NCBI GenBank assembly: GCA_963837395.1
Contig: CAWINI010000003.1
Span: forward strand, 310,001 to 374,000
Source: CAVZQN01 sp963837395
GTDB lineage: Bacteria > Acidobacteriota > HRBIN11 > JAKEFK01
DNA length: 64,000 nt
Reading direction: 5' to 3'
In this document: one piece after another, positions 1-9,277 of the stretch
Layout of the letters: the number at the start of each line of letters is the position of its first letter
Numbering within the stretch: the first letter of the stretch is position 1
The notes under the pieces: generated by a model
Told to the model about the DNA's origin: nothing
Database searches by the model: none
The model's input: only the letters and a program-made list of their open reading frames with translations
Position numbers and translations under genes: made by a program

Positions 1-35
1 CTCGCCGGCTAAGGATGATGTGCATTCAGATGCTG

Positions 36-53
36 GCCGGCGTGGACGCCGGC
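36..53. repeat. GC-rich palindrome at window edge
   Basis: A perfect 8-bp inverted repeat (GCCGGCGT / ACGCCGGC) with a 2-base loop lies just beyond the 3' end of the SpoIID-like gene. Another GCCGGC occurs at 4-9. The block is much richer in GC than the adjoining genes and resembles an intergenic palindromic repeat cut by the window edge. Confidence 0.5.
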
Positions 54-67
54 GCTACAAACCGCTC

Positions 68-2293
68 TCAATACTTTCTGGAAATTTCAACTCCCTTGTA
101 GTAATGTTTCAAAATTTCACGGTAATCTTTTCCAAGTTTCGCGTATCCTAATGCACCAACCTGACACATACCAACACCATGCCCCCAACCTCTGCCGGTA
201 AAAGTAAAATTGCGGATTTTGCCGCTGGGATCATAAGTTTTATCAATCACAAATAAGTTATCGCGCAGACCTAATGCCCAACGCACACGAAGTCCACGCA
301 ACACCGCGCTTCCCTTTGTTCCCGTAATTTTTAGTTCATAGATTCGATGTGATACACCATAGCTCAAAGGTTCCAGATCTGTGATCTCACCAACATCTGC
401 ATACTTGCTAACTTTTTCACCCAACTCTGACGGAGTAGCTGTCTCGCGCCAGAAGGTGTACTTTGAACTTCGATCTAAAGATGCACCAGCTTGATTTATT
501 TCGCAAACTAGAAGTCGTGGAGTTCCATCATTGATTGCATATTCAATTTGATCACCAGGCGAACAAACCAAACGATCTGTAGGAATTAATGAATCGCCAA
601 TTTTTTGAAACAATGCCAGATCGGAATTCAACACATACAGATGAACTCCGGAATCATCCAGGATCTGAACTTCATTGCGGCTGATTTCACGAATCGTTCC
701 TTTGGAAGAATTGATTTGATGATAATGATCCAAAATCCGGAACAAGGCCTGATAAAAATCGAGTCTGGTTACAGGTTGATATGGATTGAATCTGGGAAGT
801 TCTGAATCGCGAGGCACCAGAATCTGATCATGAAACAAAAATAAGAATGAATGAGTTTCAGGTGTGGACTCCAACGAAAAACTGAGATGTTCCAAAAAGT
901 ATCGGTAATCCTTTTCGTTCAACAGCGAATCGCGTTTTGGTTGCCAGCACAGTTGATCTACAAGATATTCGCCCAATGCAACCCAGTTATTTGTGCGCGG
1001 TGATGATTGGATGCAGGATCTTTTTCCAAGAAATTCTAAAATCGATGTTGTTGCAGTCGCAATTTCGTTTGCAGTTACTGCACTATTCCAGTCACCGGCA
1101 AATTGCAGATTCGTTTTTAATCGCAGCCATGCATACCACCAGGGCTGACTTACACCGCCTAATTCAACAGCCTTTCGAGTTGATCCATTTTCTTCCGGAT
1201 AACATTCCACACTCTTTAAATACGGATAATCCCAACCTTCAAACATGTATTCCGCATTTTCGGTGCGTCCTCCACAGGTAGAAGTGTAAAGCGCATTAAT
1301 CGGCTCTGCGCCATAAGTCAAAATTTCACCGGCAGTTTCTTCCACTGCACGTGTTGATTCTGAACTTTCAGTGCTGATTCCGGAATAAACCTGGCAGCGC
1401 GGAGTTGCACACAAATCGTAGCCATCATTTTCAAACTGATGAAGATTCTTGTAAGCATATGTGCGCGCGGCAACCGCTTGTGCTTTGATTGCCTCATGCG
1501 TTGCAACGCTTCCGCCACCAATCTCGTTCGGTACAACGCCTTTCAAATAATCTTCAAAATTGATGTTGTTCACTACGGTCAGTCTTCCCAATGAATTCAC
1601 GAAGACGGAAACCGTTCCTCGAAATCGATCGTTATCAATTCCAAGCAACAAAGCGTTATTCCAAATTTGCAAAGGACGATTTGTCCGTAAAATGACGTTT
1701 CCGCCATCATCCGTTAACACCAATTGAGCGCGGTTCGAATCTGACGATCGATCATCAGATACGTAAAACGCCCCTGTATATCCGGCTGATTTCATATCTT
1801 CAACGGCTTTTTGGGCTTGATCTTTAGAGTTGAATCGGCAAACCCTGACCTGATAAAAATTTCGATCAGGATTGAAAAACACGAAAATCGGATAACGCGT
1901 TTTTGTACGCAATGTGTTCGCTGAATCATCAGCATTCTTTTTGGCCGAAAAAGATTCAACCTGAACCGAATATTGCGTGCTGACTTTCGCCAGATAACTC
2001 AACCCGGCAGTAACCCGGTTTGGAGTGCCGCTTTGATTCGCACCATCGCTGAAATAAATCAGATCTTCGGATGTGAATGAAACAGTCTTCGCATCCGTTT
2101 TAAGCCCCACCCGGATCACGGGATCTTTTAGTTTTGGAGAGGCTGAAACATGAACGGACGGAATTCTGGTCGCAGGTGTTGAAGATACGCCGCCGCCTGT
2201 TCCTCTACCGGCACAAGCAGTAAAGATGAGTCCCCCCAGAAGTACTACGAATACGATATGACAATAGTAGTATGCTCTTTGTAACGACACCAT
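68..2293 (-). CDS. SpoIID/LytB-domain lipoprotein with SPOR-like region
   Basis: A 741-residue protein with an N-terminal hydrophobic segment ending in a lipobox-like FTAC (about residues 24-27), so probably a lipoprotein. Residues about 135-180 look like a SPOR-type peptidoglycan-binding repeat. The SpoIID/LytB fold begins near residue 230 with FEDYLKGVVPNEIG, whose Glu matches the catalytic Glu of SpoIID lytic transglycosylases, followed by KAQAVAARTYA and a CGGRTE motif. The family's closing motif GRGWGHGVGMCQ is only reached near residue 705, so a segment of roughly 300 residues is inserted in the domain. Known members cleave denuded glycan strands; that activity is inferred here. The gene stands alone; the upstream flank is only 22 bp from the neighbouring stop. 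Confidence 0.85.
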   Translation of the reverse strand: MVSLQRAYYYCHIVFVVLLGGLIFTACAGRGTGGGVSSTPATRIPSVHVSASPKLKDPVIRVGLKTDAKTVSFTSEDLIYFSDGANQSGTPNRVTAGLSYLAKVSTQYSVQVESFSAKKNADDSANTLRTKTRYPIFVFFNPDRNFYQVRVCRFNSKDQAQKAVEDMKSAGYTGAFYVSDDRSSDSNRAQLVLTDDGGNVILRTNRPLQIWNNALLLGIDNDRFRGTVSVFVNSLGRLTVVNNINFEDYLKGVVPNEIGGGSVATHEAIKAQAVAARTYAYKNLHQFENDGYDLCATPRCQVYSGISTESSESTRAVEETAGEILTYGAEPINALYTSTCGGRTENAEYMFEGWDYPYLKSVECYPEENGSTRKAVELGGVSQPWWYAWLRLKTNLQFAGDWNSAVTANEIATATTSILEFLGKRSCIQSSPRTNNWVALGEYLVDQLCWQPKRDSLLNEKDYRYFLEHLSFSLESTPETHSFLFLFHDQILVPRDSELPRFNPYQPVTRLDFYQALFRILDHYHQINSSKGTIREISRNEVQILDDSGVHLYVLNSDLALFQKIGDSLIPTDRLVCSPGDQIEYAINDGTPRLLVCEINQAGASLDRSSKYTFWRETATPSELGEKVSKYADVGEITDLEPLSYGVSHRIYELKITGTKGSAVLRGLRVRWALGLRDNLFVIDKTYDPSGKIRNFTFTGRGWGHGVGMCQVGALGYAKLGKDYREILKHYYKGVEISRKY

Positions 2294-2315
2294 CCGTGGT
2301 ATTCTACCACAAGAG

Positions 2316-2897
2316 TTACAGAGGCTTATTTGGTTTGAACGTCTCCAGTCTTTTCTGGTTTTGCGAATAATTCATCAAGAGTGACAAACGTCTTTTCCGT
2401 GTTTCTTCCTGCTTCGCACTCATAATCCAGAAGACGCAAATTCGCTGATATCCTGGCGGTTGCGCGTTAAAAAATTCCCAGGCTTTTTTATCGGATTTAA
2501 ATTGCTTTTCATAACGTGACTCGAGTTTGACAGATTTTCTTTCCTCTGCATATTTCAGAGATTTCTTGATATCAGAGTCTTGAAATGCTTTTAATCCTGC
2601 AGGTCGTATTAACTTCAATTCCAAAAGTTCATTAAATCTCTTTACATTCACCCCGCTCCAATGACTTTGCTTTTTTCGCGGGGTAAATCGGATCGTGTAG
2701 CTTGTTTCATTAACATTTTTACGGACTCCATCGATCCAGCCATAACAAAGCGCTTCATCCAGTGCTTCGGGATATGTAATGCTTTGCTTCAAAGTACTTT
2801 TTTTATGAAACCCTACCCACAATTCAGACAACTTTGCATGATTCTTTTCCAGCCATTTTCGAAATTCTGTTTGCGTTTTGAAGTATGTAATTTTCAT
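2316..2897 (-). CDS. YdeI/OmpD-associated family protein
   Basis: About 193 residues. The conserved N-terminal block contains SELWVGFHKKST, then ALCYGWIDG and YTIRFTPRK, with SHWSGVNVKRF, the hallmarks of the YdeI/OmpD-associated family. Proteins of this family are small and cytoplasmic and have been linked to bacteriocin or peptide tolerance, but the biochemical role is unknown. I chose the ATG at 2897 because the longer frame reaches into the divergent neighbour and adds 50 residues with no family similarity. The start is only 23 bp from the ATG of the DJ-1 gene on the other strand, so the two genes share a very short promoter region. Confidence 0.8.
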   Translation of the reverse strand: MKITYFKTQTEFRKWLEKNHAKLSELWVGFHKKSTLKQSITYPEALDEALCYGWIDGVRKNVNETSYTIRFTPRKKQSHWSGVNVKRFNELLELKLIRPAGLKAFQDSDIKKSLKYAEERKSVKLESRYEKQFKSDKKAWEFFNAQPPGYQRICVFWIMSAKQEETRKRRLSLLMNYSQNQKRLETFKPNKPL

Positions 2898-2920
2898 CGG
2901 GATCAGTATAGTATTCTTAC

Positions 2921-3559
2921 ATGGATCAAAAGCGCGTAGGAATCTTAATTTTTCCTGATGTGGAAGTTTTGGATTTCTGCGGACCATTCGAAGTTTTTTC
3001 GGTAACAAGATTAAATGAACAACAGAGGCGTGAAGATGCATCGCCATTTCAGGTTGTCCTCATTGCCGAAAACGAAGATCCTGTTGTTGCAAGTGGCGGC
3101 TTGCGTGTACTTCCTGATTACACATTAGATAACTGCCCGCGATTGGATATTCTGGTTGTTCCTGGTGGCTGGGGCACTCGAAAAGAAATCAATAACGAAA
3201 AACTTTTGAACTGGATCCGCGCACGTGCAAGTGAAGTGGAAACGCTATCATCTGTTTGTACCGGTTCAGTACTTCTTGGAAAAGCAGGTTTATTGAATGG
3301 CCGCCGGGCAACCACGCATTGGCGCGCTTTACCCTGGATGCGCGAAGTGCTCCCTCAAGTAATTGTCGAAGATTCCTGGCACGTTGTTGTTGATGACAAC
3401 ATCTACAGTTCGGCAGGAATTTCAGCAGGAATCGATATGGCCTTGCGGATTGTCGGACACTATTACGGAGATGAAATCGCACAAGCTACTGCTCGCCAGA
3501 TGGAATATGCATTTTTGGAAACGAACAACCGTCGTGTAAATCTCGCAAAATTTTCCTGA
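2921..3559 (+). CDS. DJ-1/PfpI family protein, isonitrile-hydratase-like
   Basis: A 212-residue class I glutamine amidotransferase-like protein. The N-terminus has FPDVEVLDFCGPFEVF with Asp18 where isonitrile hydratase (InhA) carries its catalytic Asp. The nucleophile elbow is SSVCTGSVLLGKAGLL with Cys113. ATTHW and the C-terminal DMALRIV and GDEIAQATARQMEY segments are typical of this subgroup and of the sensor half of GlxA-type AraC regulators, but no HTH domain follows. It is therefore either an enzyme of the isonitrile hydratase type or a stand-alone sensor. Divergently transcribed from the YdeI-like gene. Confidence 0.85.
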   Translation: MDQKRVGILIFPDVEVLDFCGPFEVFSVTRLNEQQRREDASPFQVVLIAENEDPVVASGGLRVLPDYTLDNCPRLDILVVPGGWGTRKEINNEKLLNWIRARASEVETLSSVCTGSVLLGKAGLLNGRRATTHWRALPWMREVLPQVIVEDSWHVVVDDNIYSSAGISAGIDMALRIVGHYYGDEIAQATARQMEYAFLETNNRRVNLAKFS

Positions 3560-3655
3560 ATCTGGCGCGAATTCAAGTATACTGACGCATATATAGTGAT
3601 AGGGCATATCTAGGCTATGTCCTACACAATAAAAAGATTTACGGAGGTATAGGTA

Positions 3656-4222
3656 ATGACAAAAATCATTATCCGGCTCAGTTTTCTCTGTATCGCATCG
3701 ATCCTCATTGCTCCTTATTTGACAGCCCTCACTGTTCTGCCACTCACTGATGAACAACTCGCAAAAAAGGCAGAAATGATTGTTGTCGGCAAAGTGCTTT
3801 CTGCCGATTACGATATCGATAAAAAAGACAATCATCCTTACACTAACGTTCATATCCGCGTTAGTGAATATCTCAAAGGAAAGAATCAAACTCGCGATCT
3901 CACTTTAAAAACTTTAGGTGGAATCGGACCGAAAATGGGAATGTACATTCCAGGCGCTGCTAACTTTTATCGCGATGAAGAGGTTCTTCTCTTCTTAGAA
4001 AAGCGAAATGATGGAAGTTTATTTCCAATCGGATTGTTCCTGGGAAAATATTCTATTTATCGCGATCATGCGACAGGACGCAAAGTCGTTGTGCGAGACG
4101 AAGAAGGTCTAGGCAAATATTCGCCGGAGCCTCGCCAAACTGAAATCCAGGATCTCGAACCGGAACAAAAAGTCTTTTTCGATGACTTTCGACAAAAGAT
4201 CCGACAATTTGTTGAACGGTAA
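3656..4222 (+). CDS. Small secreted protein paired with matrixin protease
   Basis: A 188-residue protein with a clear signal peptide (RLSFLCIASILIAPYLTALT, residues about 6-25). The mature part begins with ADEQLAKKAEMIVVGKV-type sequence and carries EYLKG and a YRDEEVLLFLE block, a compact beta-rich domain that I have no functional name for. A good Shine-Dalgarno (ACGGAGG) precedes the ATG. It lies 11 bp upstream of a matrixin-type metalloprotease and should be cotranscribed with it; an accessory or inhibitory role towards that protease is possible but purely inferred. An imperfect dyad (AGGGCATA/TATGTCCT) sits at about 3600-3622 in the upstream gap. Confidence 0.75.
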   Translation: MTKIIIRLSFLCIASILIAPYLTALTVLPLTDEQLAKKAEMIVVGKVLSADYDIDKKDNHPYTNVHIRVSEYLKGKNQTRDLTLKTLGGIGPKMGMYIPGAANFYRDEEVLLFLEKRNDGSLFPIGLFLGKYSIYRDHATGRKVVVRDEEGLGKYSPEPRQTEIQDLEPEQKVFFDDFRQKIRQFVER

Positions 4223-4233
4223 AGGAGGCTTCT

Positions 4234-5220
4234 ATGAAACGCATTATTTTTCTCTCGTTCATTGCAATACTTTTTCTTCAAACGTCCGATTATGCCTTTG
4301 AATTAATTCCCGGAGTTGGAAACAATCCTGAAACTTTTTTCAAATGGCCGGCCTCACAATTTCCGATTAGATATGCAATTCAAACGAATGGCACGAACGA
4401 CGTTCCAGGAACAAATGAAAGAAACCAGTTGAAGCTTGCTTTAAATCGATGGAATCCGCAGACGCCATTCAAGTTTCAATTTTCTGGACTCGTAAATACC
4501 GTAACAGCTGGCGATTTAAATAATGCGATCATTTTCGATAACCAGAATTTTCAAGCTGGTTCATCTGTACTTGCAGTAACCGAAGCATTCTTCTTCACAA
4601 ATGCTCCGCAAGTAAGAGTAGAGGGAGACATCCATTTCAATGATCATGATTTCAAATGGACTACAGGCAAAACCAATTCAGCAGCGGATATCTATAAAAT
4701 TTTACCGGTAGCAGTACATGAGCTGGGACATTCAGTCGGACTCAATCACAGCGCAATTTTTAACGCAACAATGTTCTTTGCATCACAAGGTGATGATCGT
4801 GCTGAAACTCTGGATCCTGATGATGTTGCCGGCATAAAATTTCTTTACGGACCTCGTCAAAATGTGCTTACTGTTCCGAAATTGATCAGTCCACTCGATA
4901 ACACGCAGCACAGAGTTCTGGTTGGCACTGGAACTCAAGCCGCAAATGGAATCACATTTCGCTGGGAACAAAACACAACACTCACGCTGACAAATTTTTC
5001 ATTGCAATTCGCTGCGAATCCGACGTTCACTCAAAATGTTAAGAAGTTTAACGCCGCGGCAAAACTCGCTTTCTTCATGGGACCGGGCGCAAAACTGAAT
5101 GCTTTGAAGAATATTCAACAAGCATCATCAACCGGAAAAGTTTACTGGCGAGTGCAAGCAAAAAGCGGTGGAGCTACGGTAACCAGCGAGGTCCAAAGCA
5201 TTCAACTGGAGCAGCAGTGA
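4234..5220 (+). CDS. Secreted matrixin-like metalloprotease
   Basis: A 328-residue protein with a signal peptide (residues 1-20). The metzincin zinc motif HELGHSVGLNH is at residues 162-172, giving ligands His162, His166 and His172 and catalytic Glu163, followed by a Met-turn candidate at Met180. This fits the matrixin/M10 group. Residues about 205-328 form a second, beta-rich domain resembling a fibronectin-type extension. The start is supported by AAAGGAGG eight bases before the ATG. It probably acts outside the cytoplasm; the substrate is unknown. It is cotranscribed with the small secreted protein upstream and faces the convergent DUF218 gene. Confidence 0.85.
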   Translation: MKRIIFLSFIAILFLQTSDYAFELIPGVGNNPETFFKWPASQFPIRYAIQTNGTNDVPGTNERNQLKLALNRWNPQTPFKFQFSGLVNTVTAGDLNNAIIFDNQNFQAGSSVLAVTEAFFFTNAPQVRVEGDIHFNDHDFKWTTGKTNSAADIYKILPVAVHELGHSVGLNHSAIFNATMFFASQGDDRAETLDPDDVAGIKFLYGPRQNVLTVPKLISPLDNTQHRVLVGTGTQAANGITFRWEQNTTLTLTNFSLQFAANPTFTQNVKKFNAAAKLAFFMGPGAKLNALKNIQQASSTGKVYWRVQAKSGGATVTSEVQSIQLEQQ

Positions 5221-5223
5221 CCG

Positions 5224-5256
5224 CAATGCGTAATCCGTAATGCGTAATGCGTATGC
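5224..5256. repeat. Short tandem word repeat between convergent genes
   Basis: The gap between two convergent stops is filled by imperfect copies of the word GTAATGC (aatgcg-taatcc-gtaatgcg-taatgcg). No obvious stem or T-run is present. It resembles other word-built intergenic repeats of this window. Confidence 0.4.
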
Positions 5257-5264
5257 CAAAATAA

Positions 5265-6443
5265 CTATGGGTCTAAAATATCGGTTTTATTTTTGCGTTT
5301 CACATTTTCACTTGGCTTGAATTCAACTTCAATGTTACCGTTCTCGCGCAATGTGCCATCGAGTGTTCCGATTTTGTATCCAAGTTCAGACTGGCTTCGA
5401 CCGTGGAATGCGTTAAACGTTAAGACATGTTCGCTGAAATAGAAAGCCTGTCCACCATCCGTTAAAACAAGCGCACTTTTGAACTTGTCTTTGTGACCTT
5501 CTTCAAGCATAAACCTTCCGGCATTACGAAGATTTGTCGTACTGTGGCGCGCTTTTCCTTCCACGATAATACGTTCTTCAGGCACACCCATCTCCTTTAA
5601 TTTATTTTTCATCTCAACAGCTTCATTGAAATTGGTGTGCGATGGATGGACATTTCCGCCGCTAACCATAATGAAAGGCGCTCTCCCATCTTTATATTCC
5701 TTGTAAGCCATTTTGCATCGTTCTTCAGCTGTAGGATGTAACTTCAATGGCTCATCTTGTCCGAGTGGTGTATAACCAGGAACGACGATTAATGGGTATT
5801 TCTCTGGAGGCTTATTGTATTTATCCCATTCTTTGAAATTTTGAATCGCCGTTCTGCTTTTGACATTCTCCCTGATCGAAGGATCCGGCAAAACTTTATC
5901 AACGATTTCATTGGTTCTTTTTAGCCGCTCCGGTTTTTCCTGAATGAATTTGTTCAAGTCTTTATCATCGGCAAGTACCGCCTGGAGATTATTCGCCATC
6001 TCTTGCTTGTCTTCTTTCGAAGCGTTTTTGTAAGTTTCCATGAACCTACCAGGCGTATTGCCGGCTAAATCTGCTTTCAACATGGATGATATTGTTTGCT
6101 TGTTATACTCCCTATCGAGTTTTGTTTCCGGAGACTTTAGTCGGCCAACATCTTTGAATGTACGGTCCGGCGGCTCTTCAATTTTTACTTCTTGCGATTG
6201 TTTTGGAGTCTTATCTGCGTATTTACGAAGTTCCTTATCGAGATCTTCGCTGCGCTTTTTACTTTCAACTTCAACATCTGCTTTTTGCCTGAGAGGCTGC
6301 GGAGTTTTTGCAAAATTTCCTGTGGGTTCCTGAGATCCATTCGATGGATCCAGATTTTCCGGTTTGTCTTTAGTTGCAGTAGTGGATTGCGTTTGAATCT
6401 CTGAAGGTGGACTGTATGCATTTCCTGTAACGGGTCTAACCAT
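5265..6443 (-). CDS. DUF218 (YdcF-like) protein with disordered N-terminus
   Basis: About 392 residues. The C-terminal half is a DUF218/YdcF domain: PLIVVPGYTPLG starts the fold, followed by AEERCKMAYKEYKDG, FIMVSGGNV, MGVPEERIIVEGKARHSTTNLRN and ALVLTDGGQAFYF. The family forms a Rossmann-like fold and some members are thought to act on envelope precursors. The first 130 or so residues are charged and Gln/Pro-rich with no signal peptide or membrane segment, which is unlike classical YdcF. The ATG at 6443 has a perfect AGGAGG seven bases upstream, so I prefer it over the TTG at 6449. Confidence 0.8.
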   Translation of the reverse strand: MVRPVTGNAYSPPSEIQTQSTTATKDKPENLDPSNGSQEPTGNFAKTPQPLRQKADVEVESKKRSEDLDKELRKYADKTPKQSQEVKIEEPPDRTFKDVGRLKSPETKLDREYNKQTISSMLKADLAGNTPGRFMETYKNASKEDKQEMANNLQAVLADDKDLNKFIQEKPERLKRTNEIVDKVLPDPSIRENVKSRTAIQNFKEWDKYNKPPEKYPLIVVPGYTPLGQDEPLKLHPTAEERCKMAYKEYKDGRAPFIMVSGGNVHPSHTNFNEAVEMKNKLKEMGVPEERIIVEGKARHSTTNLRNAGRFMLEEGHKDKFKSALVLTDGGQAFYFSEHVLTFNAFHGRSQSELGYKIGTLDGTLRENGNIEVEFKPSENVKRKNKTDILDP

Positions 6444-6525
6444 TTTCAAGCCTCCTGTAAATTGGTGAGCTTGATTATGGTGTTTTTGAAATGCTTAGTC
6501 GCCGCCTACACAGGTAGGGATGTAT

Positions 6526-9114
6526 TTAATTCGCAGAAAAGTTTTCGATTAAAAACAGAGCGCCTAAACCTCGCCGATAGCTATAGGCATAGGCTTGTTC
6601 ATCATCGGAAATGATAATGCTTGTAAAAGCAACAAAACCGGCAGGATCTGATACTGTAATTTCTTTGAATAGACTCCTCTTTCCGCTGGAAACTTCGACT
6701 TTATATACTTTCGCAGGAATACTAAAAAGGGTCCGTACAAAAATCGATTTCGCATCCCGGCTCCATCGAATTGGTAATTCTCCTGATTCAATGCCATTAA
6801 AGGGTACGGACTTTCCGTTTGAAAGTGAATAAATCTGATAAGCTTCATCCCCCGACATGATCAGCATTGAATCTCCGTCAGGAGAAATGAGAAGTCTATC
6901 TTCTAATGCTTCAATAGGAAGGCGAAGTTTATTTCCTGATAAATCCATTGAATAAAATTCTGGGAGACCTGTACCTGTTCGACTAGAAATCAGTAAATGT
7001 TTGTTGTCAGGAAAAAATCCATAAGACGTCAATTCTGTTTTATCTGATGCTTTGAAAGTCTTTACAGTTCCTGTGCCTGTGGGTACCAGAATAATATCAG
7101 AACCACGTTCCCCTAAAACAAACTTCTCATCCGGCGAGAATTCAATTGCGGCACCTGGCGCCAAACGTGTTCCTGCAGAGCCATCCATATTCGCAACATA
7201 AATCGTTCCGCTTGGAGAGTCACTTCCATCCCCACGTTCATGAATCAACACTTTGGTTCCGTCAGATGAAATGTCCTCAACTTCAGAATTGTCCAGCCAG
7301 GTTAAACTTTTCTCACCTGGCTGCGACAGCCTCTGTGCATTAGCAATCACTCTGGTATCCACAAAATCCATCAGCATTCGGCCATCCACAGAAATATCTT
7401 TCAAAACTGCTGAAGTAAAAGTTCCGAGTTGACGTTTGCTGCCATGAACATCCAATGCATGCATTTCAGAGCCTCCGCCACCTTCTAAAGGAGCTGAAGT
7501 AAACCAGACTTCATTTGTGCCCTGCATCCATGAAATGCCTGTCGGATAATACTCGCCTGAATCATTGATTACTTTGCCTTGAAGATCAACAATCAAAACA
7601 TGCCCATTTATGGCAAACGAAGGATGCAATACAAAAGCGATGAAATTTGCATCAGGTGAAATTTCAATTCTGTCAATTAAGTCTGCTGATTCGTAAAGAA
7701 CTTTGCCGGGGGGATATTCAAGACGAGATTTTCCGTTGCTATACTTTGCAACCGCAAACTGCGAACCATTTGGATTCCAGCAGGCTCCTGTAACATTATT
7801 TTCAATAGGCCGTGGAGAACCGCCTGATAGATTTACCTGCGATAACAAACCAGGCATGGTGAAACCACTACTCTTACGATTAAGAAGTAGCATCTCACCG
7901 CCTTCCGAAATCGATAAGACATCTTCATTCTGAATACCGAGGGAACGTGCTTCTACAGCACCTGGACGGCTCAAATAAAGATCTCTGGTTCCACCTTCCC
8001 AGACTGCGCTGTAAACAATTGTTTGGCCATCACGGCTAAATTGTGCTGTCCCGATCGGGCCACGCCGGTATGTAAGCCTGTGATAAGAAACAGGTTTTGT
8101 TTTTGTTTTGGGTTGTTCGCGTGTCATGAAAAATAGAGCCGAACCTAAAATGAGGATTAATGCAACCGCGACAACATCAAAAATTTTGTGGAGTTTTCGT
8201 TTCCTTTGAATCGGTTGAGCTACATCAAGCGCTGACTCTGAAGTACTCGCAACTTCAGAATAATGATCACGGATACTTTGAATATCGCGTGCTAAATCAC
8301 GTGTCGATGCATACCGATCGTTAGGATTTTTTTCCATGCATCGTTCGATCAGCCATCGAATGGGTGCAGCAATATGACTGTTGATCGCCTGTACGGGTTC
8401 CGGTTCTTCATTAATAATTGCCGCCAGAGTTTCAACAGTTGTCTTTTTCTGGAATGCACGTTTGGCTGTCACCATTTCATAAAGAATCACACCAAGAGAA
8501 AACTGATCGGACCGAAAATCAATAGCAGACCCACTCGCCTGCTCCGGTGACATATATCCAACCGTGCCCATCAAGACTCCAGCCTCAGTTTTTGCTGCAG
8601 TTGGAAGTGCCGACACCTGTTCGTTCGCTGAAGGCGTCATAAGTTTCGCCAGTCCGAAGTCCAGAATTTTTACGTAACCATCGTCCGTGATCATCAAATT
8701 TTCCGGCTTTAGATCGCGATGCACGATTCCAGCTTCATGAGCTTTTGCCAGACCTTCTGCAATCTGCACAGCCAGTTGGATTGCTTTTCTTGCGGGCAGC
8801 GGACCTGCTTGTATCAGTTCGCGAAGTGTCTTTCCTTCAACATACTCCATGCTGATGAAGGAGCAAGAATCGATGGTCCCGATTTCATAGATCGTAATGA
8901 TGTTGGGATGATTCAATGCAGAAGCAGATCGTGCTTCTTGTTCGAATCTAGTAAGACGATCTGTGTTTGATGAAAACTCAGCGGGCAATAATTTGAGCGC
9001 TACTTCACGGCCTAATCGAACATCGCGTCCGCGATAGACTTCGCCCATACCACCGGCACCAATTGGTGCCAGGATTTCGTATGAGCCAAGCCGAGAACCG
9101 GCGTTCAGTCCCAC
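6526..9114 (-). CDS. Ser/Thr protein kinase with PD40/TolB-like propeller
   Basis: An 862-residue receptor-like Hanks kinase. The kinase domain spans about residues 12-275: glycine loop GAGGMG (19-24), Lys41, HRDLKPEN (132-139), DFG (152-154), GTVGYMSPEQ. One membrane helix follows at about 313-330. The outer part is a beta-propeller made of PD40/TolB-like repeats (SPDGDSMLI, SPDEKFVLG, FSRDGQTIVYS). This architecture is very common in Acidobacteriota; the propeller is presumed to sense or bind a periplasmic ligand. The start is a GTG with no recognisable ribosome-binding site, and a TATGAT-like hexamer ends only 6 bases before it, so the message may be leaderless. Confidence 0.9.
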   Translation of the reverse strand: MGLNAGSRLGSYEILAPIGAGGMGEVYRGRDVRLGREVALKLLPAEFSSNTDRLTRFEQEARSASALNHPNIITIYEIGTIDSCSFISMEYVEGKTLRELIQAGPLPARKAIQLAVQIAEGLAKAHEAGIVHRDLKPENLMITDDGYVKILDFGLAKLMTPSANEQVSALPTAAKTEAGVLMGTVGYMSPEQASGSAIDFRSDQFSLGVILYEMVTAKRAFQKKTTVETLAAIINEEPEPVQAINSHIAAPIRWLIERCMEKNPNDRYASTRDLARDIQSIRDHYSEVASTSESALDVAQPIQRKRKLHKIFDVVAVALILILGSALFFMTREQPKTKTKPVSYHRLTYRRGPIGTAQFSRDGQTIVYSAVWEGGTRDLYLSRPGAVEARSLGIQNEDVLSISEGGEMLLLNRKSSGFTMPGLLSQVNLSGGSPRPIENNVTGACWNPNGSQFAVAKYSNGKSRLEYPPGKVLYESADLIDRIEISPDANFIAFVLHPSFAINGHVLIVDLQGKVINDSGEYYPTGISWMQGTNEVWFTSAPLEGGGGSEMHALDVHGSKRQLGTFTSAVLKDISVDGRMLMDFVDTRVIANAQRLSQPGEKSLTWLDNSEVEDISSDGTKVLIHERGDGSDSPSGTIYVANMDGSAGTRLAPGAAIEFSPDEKFVLGERGSDIILVPTGTGTVKTFKASDKTELTSYGFFPDNKHLLISSRTGTGLPEFYSMDLSGNKLRLPIEALEDRLLISPDGDSMLIMSGDEAYQIYSLSNGKSVPFNGIESGELPIRWSRDAKSIFVRTLFSIPAKVYKVEVSSGKRSLFKEITVSDPAGFVAFTSIIISDDEQAYAYSYRRGLGALFLIENFSAN

Positions 9115-9198
9115 GCGCTTATCATAACAGTTGTTGCCTATGTCAAAACAGCTTTAGATTTCCAAAAAGAAAAGCAGATGCCAAGAGATTCATAATGG

Positions 9199-9249
9199 AA
9201 AGTGGACCAGTCAAATGTTCACTTTTTACATAAATGACCAGCCCACTTT
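9199..9249. terminator. Imperfect stem-loop downstream of the 9278-10144 gene
   Basis: Arms at 9199-9213 and 9235-9249 pair over 12 of 15 positions around a T-rich loop. It lies just past the stop of the minus-strand gene and before the kinase start. There is no good T-run, so it may be a 3'-end stabiliser rather than a true intrinsic terminator. Confidence 0.35.
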
Positions 9250-9277
9250 ACGTTCTTGCTTAACGTTAATTTGAATG

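Noticed and set aside
937..1281. 114-codon open frame on the plus strand
   Set aside because: It is opposite the SpoIID-like gene, has no ribosome-binding site and no family features; it is a shadow frame.
1733..1745. GGTTCGAATC resembling a tRNA T-arm
   Set aside because: It is inside the SpoIID-like coding sequence and no acceptor, D or anticodon arms can be drawn around it.
3372..3392. TGGCACG in the DJ-1 gene
   Set aside because: It lies in coding sequence, has no TTGC at the right spacing, and precedes no gene start.
3422..3889. 155-codon open frame on the minus strand
   Set aside because: It runs antisense across the end of the DJ-1 gene and the start of the secreted-protein gene; both of those are well supported.
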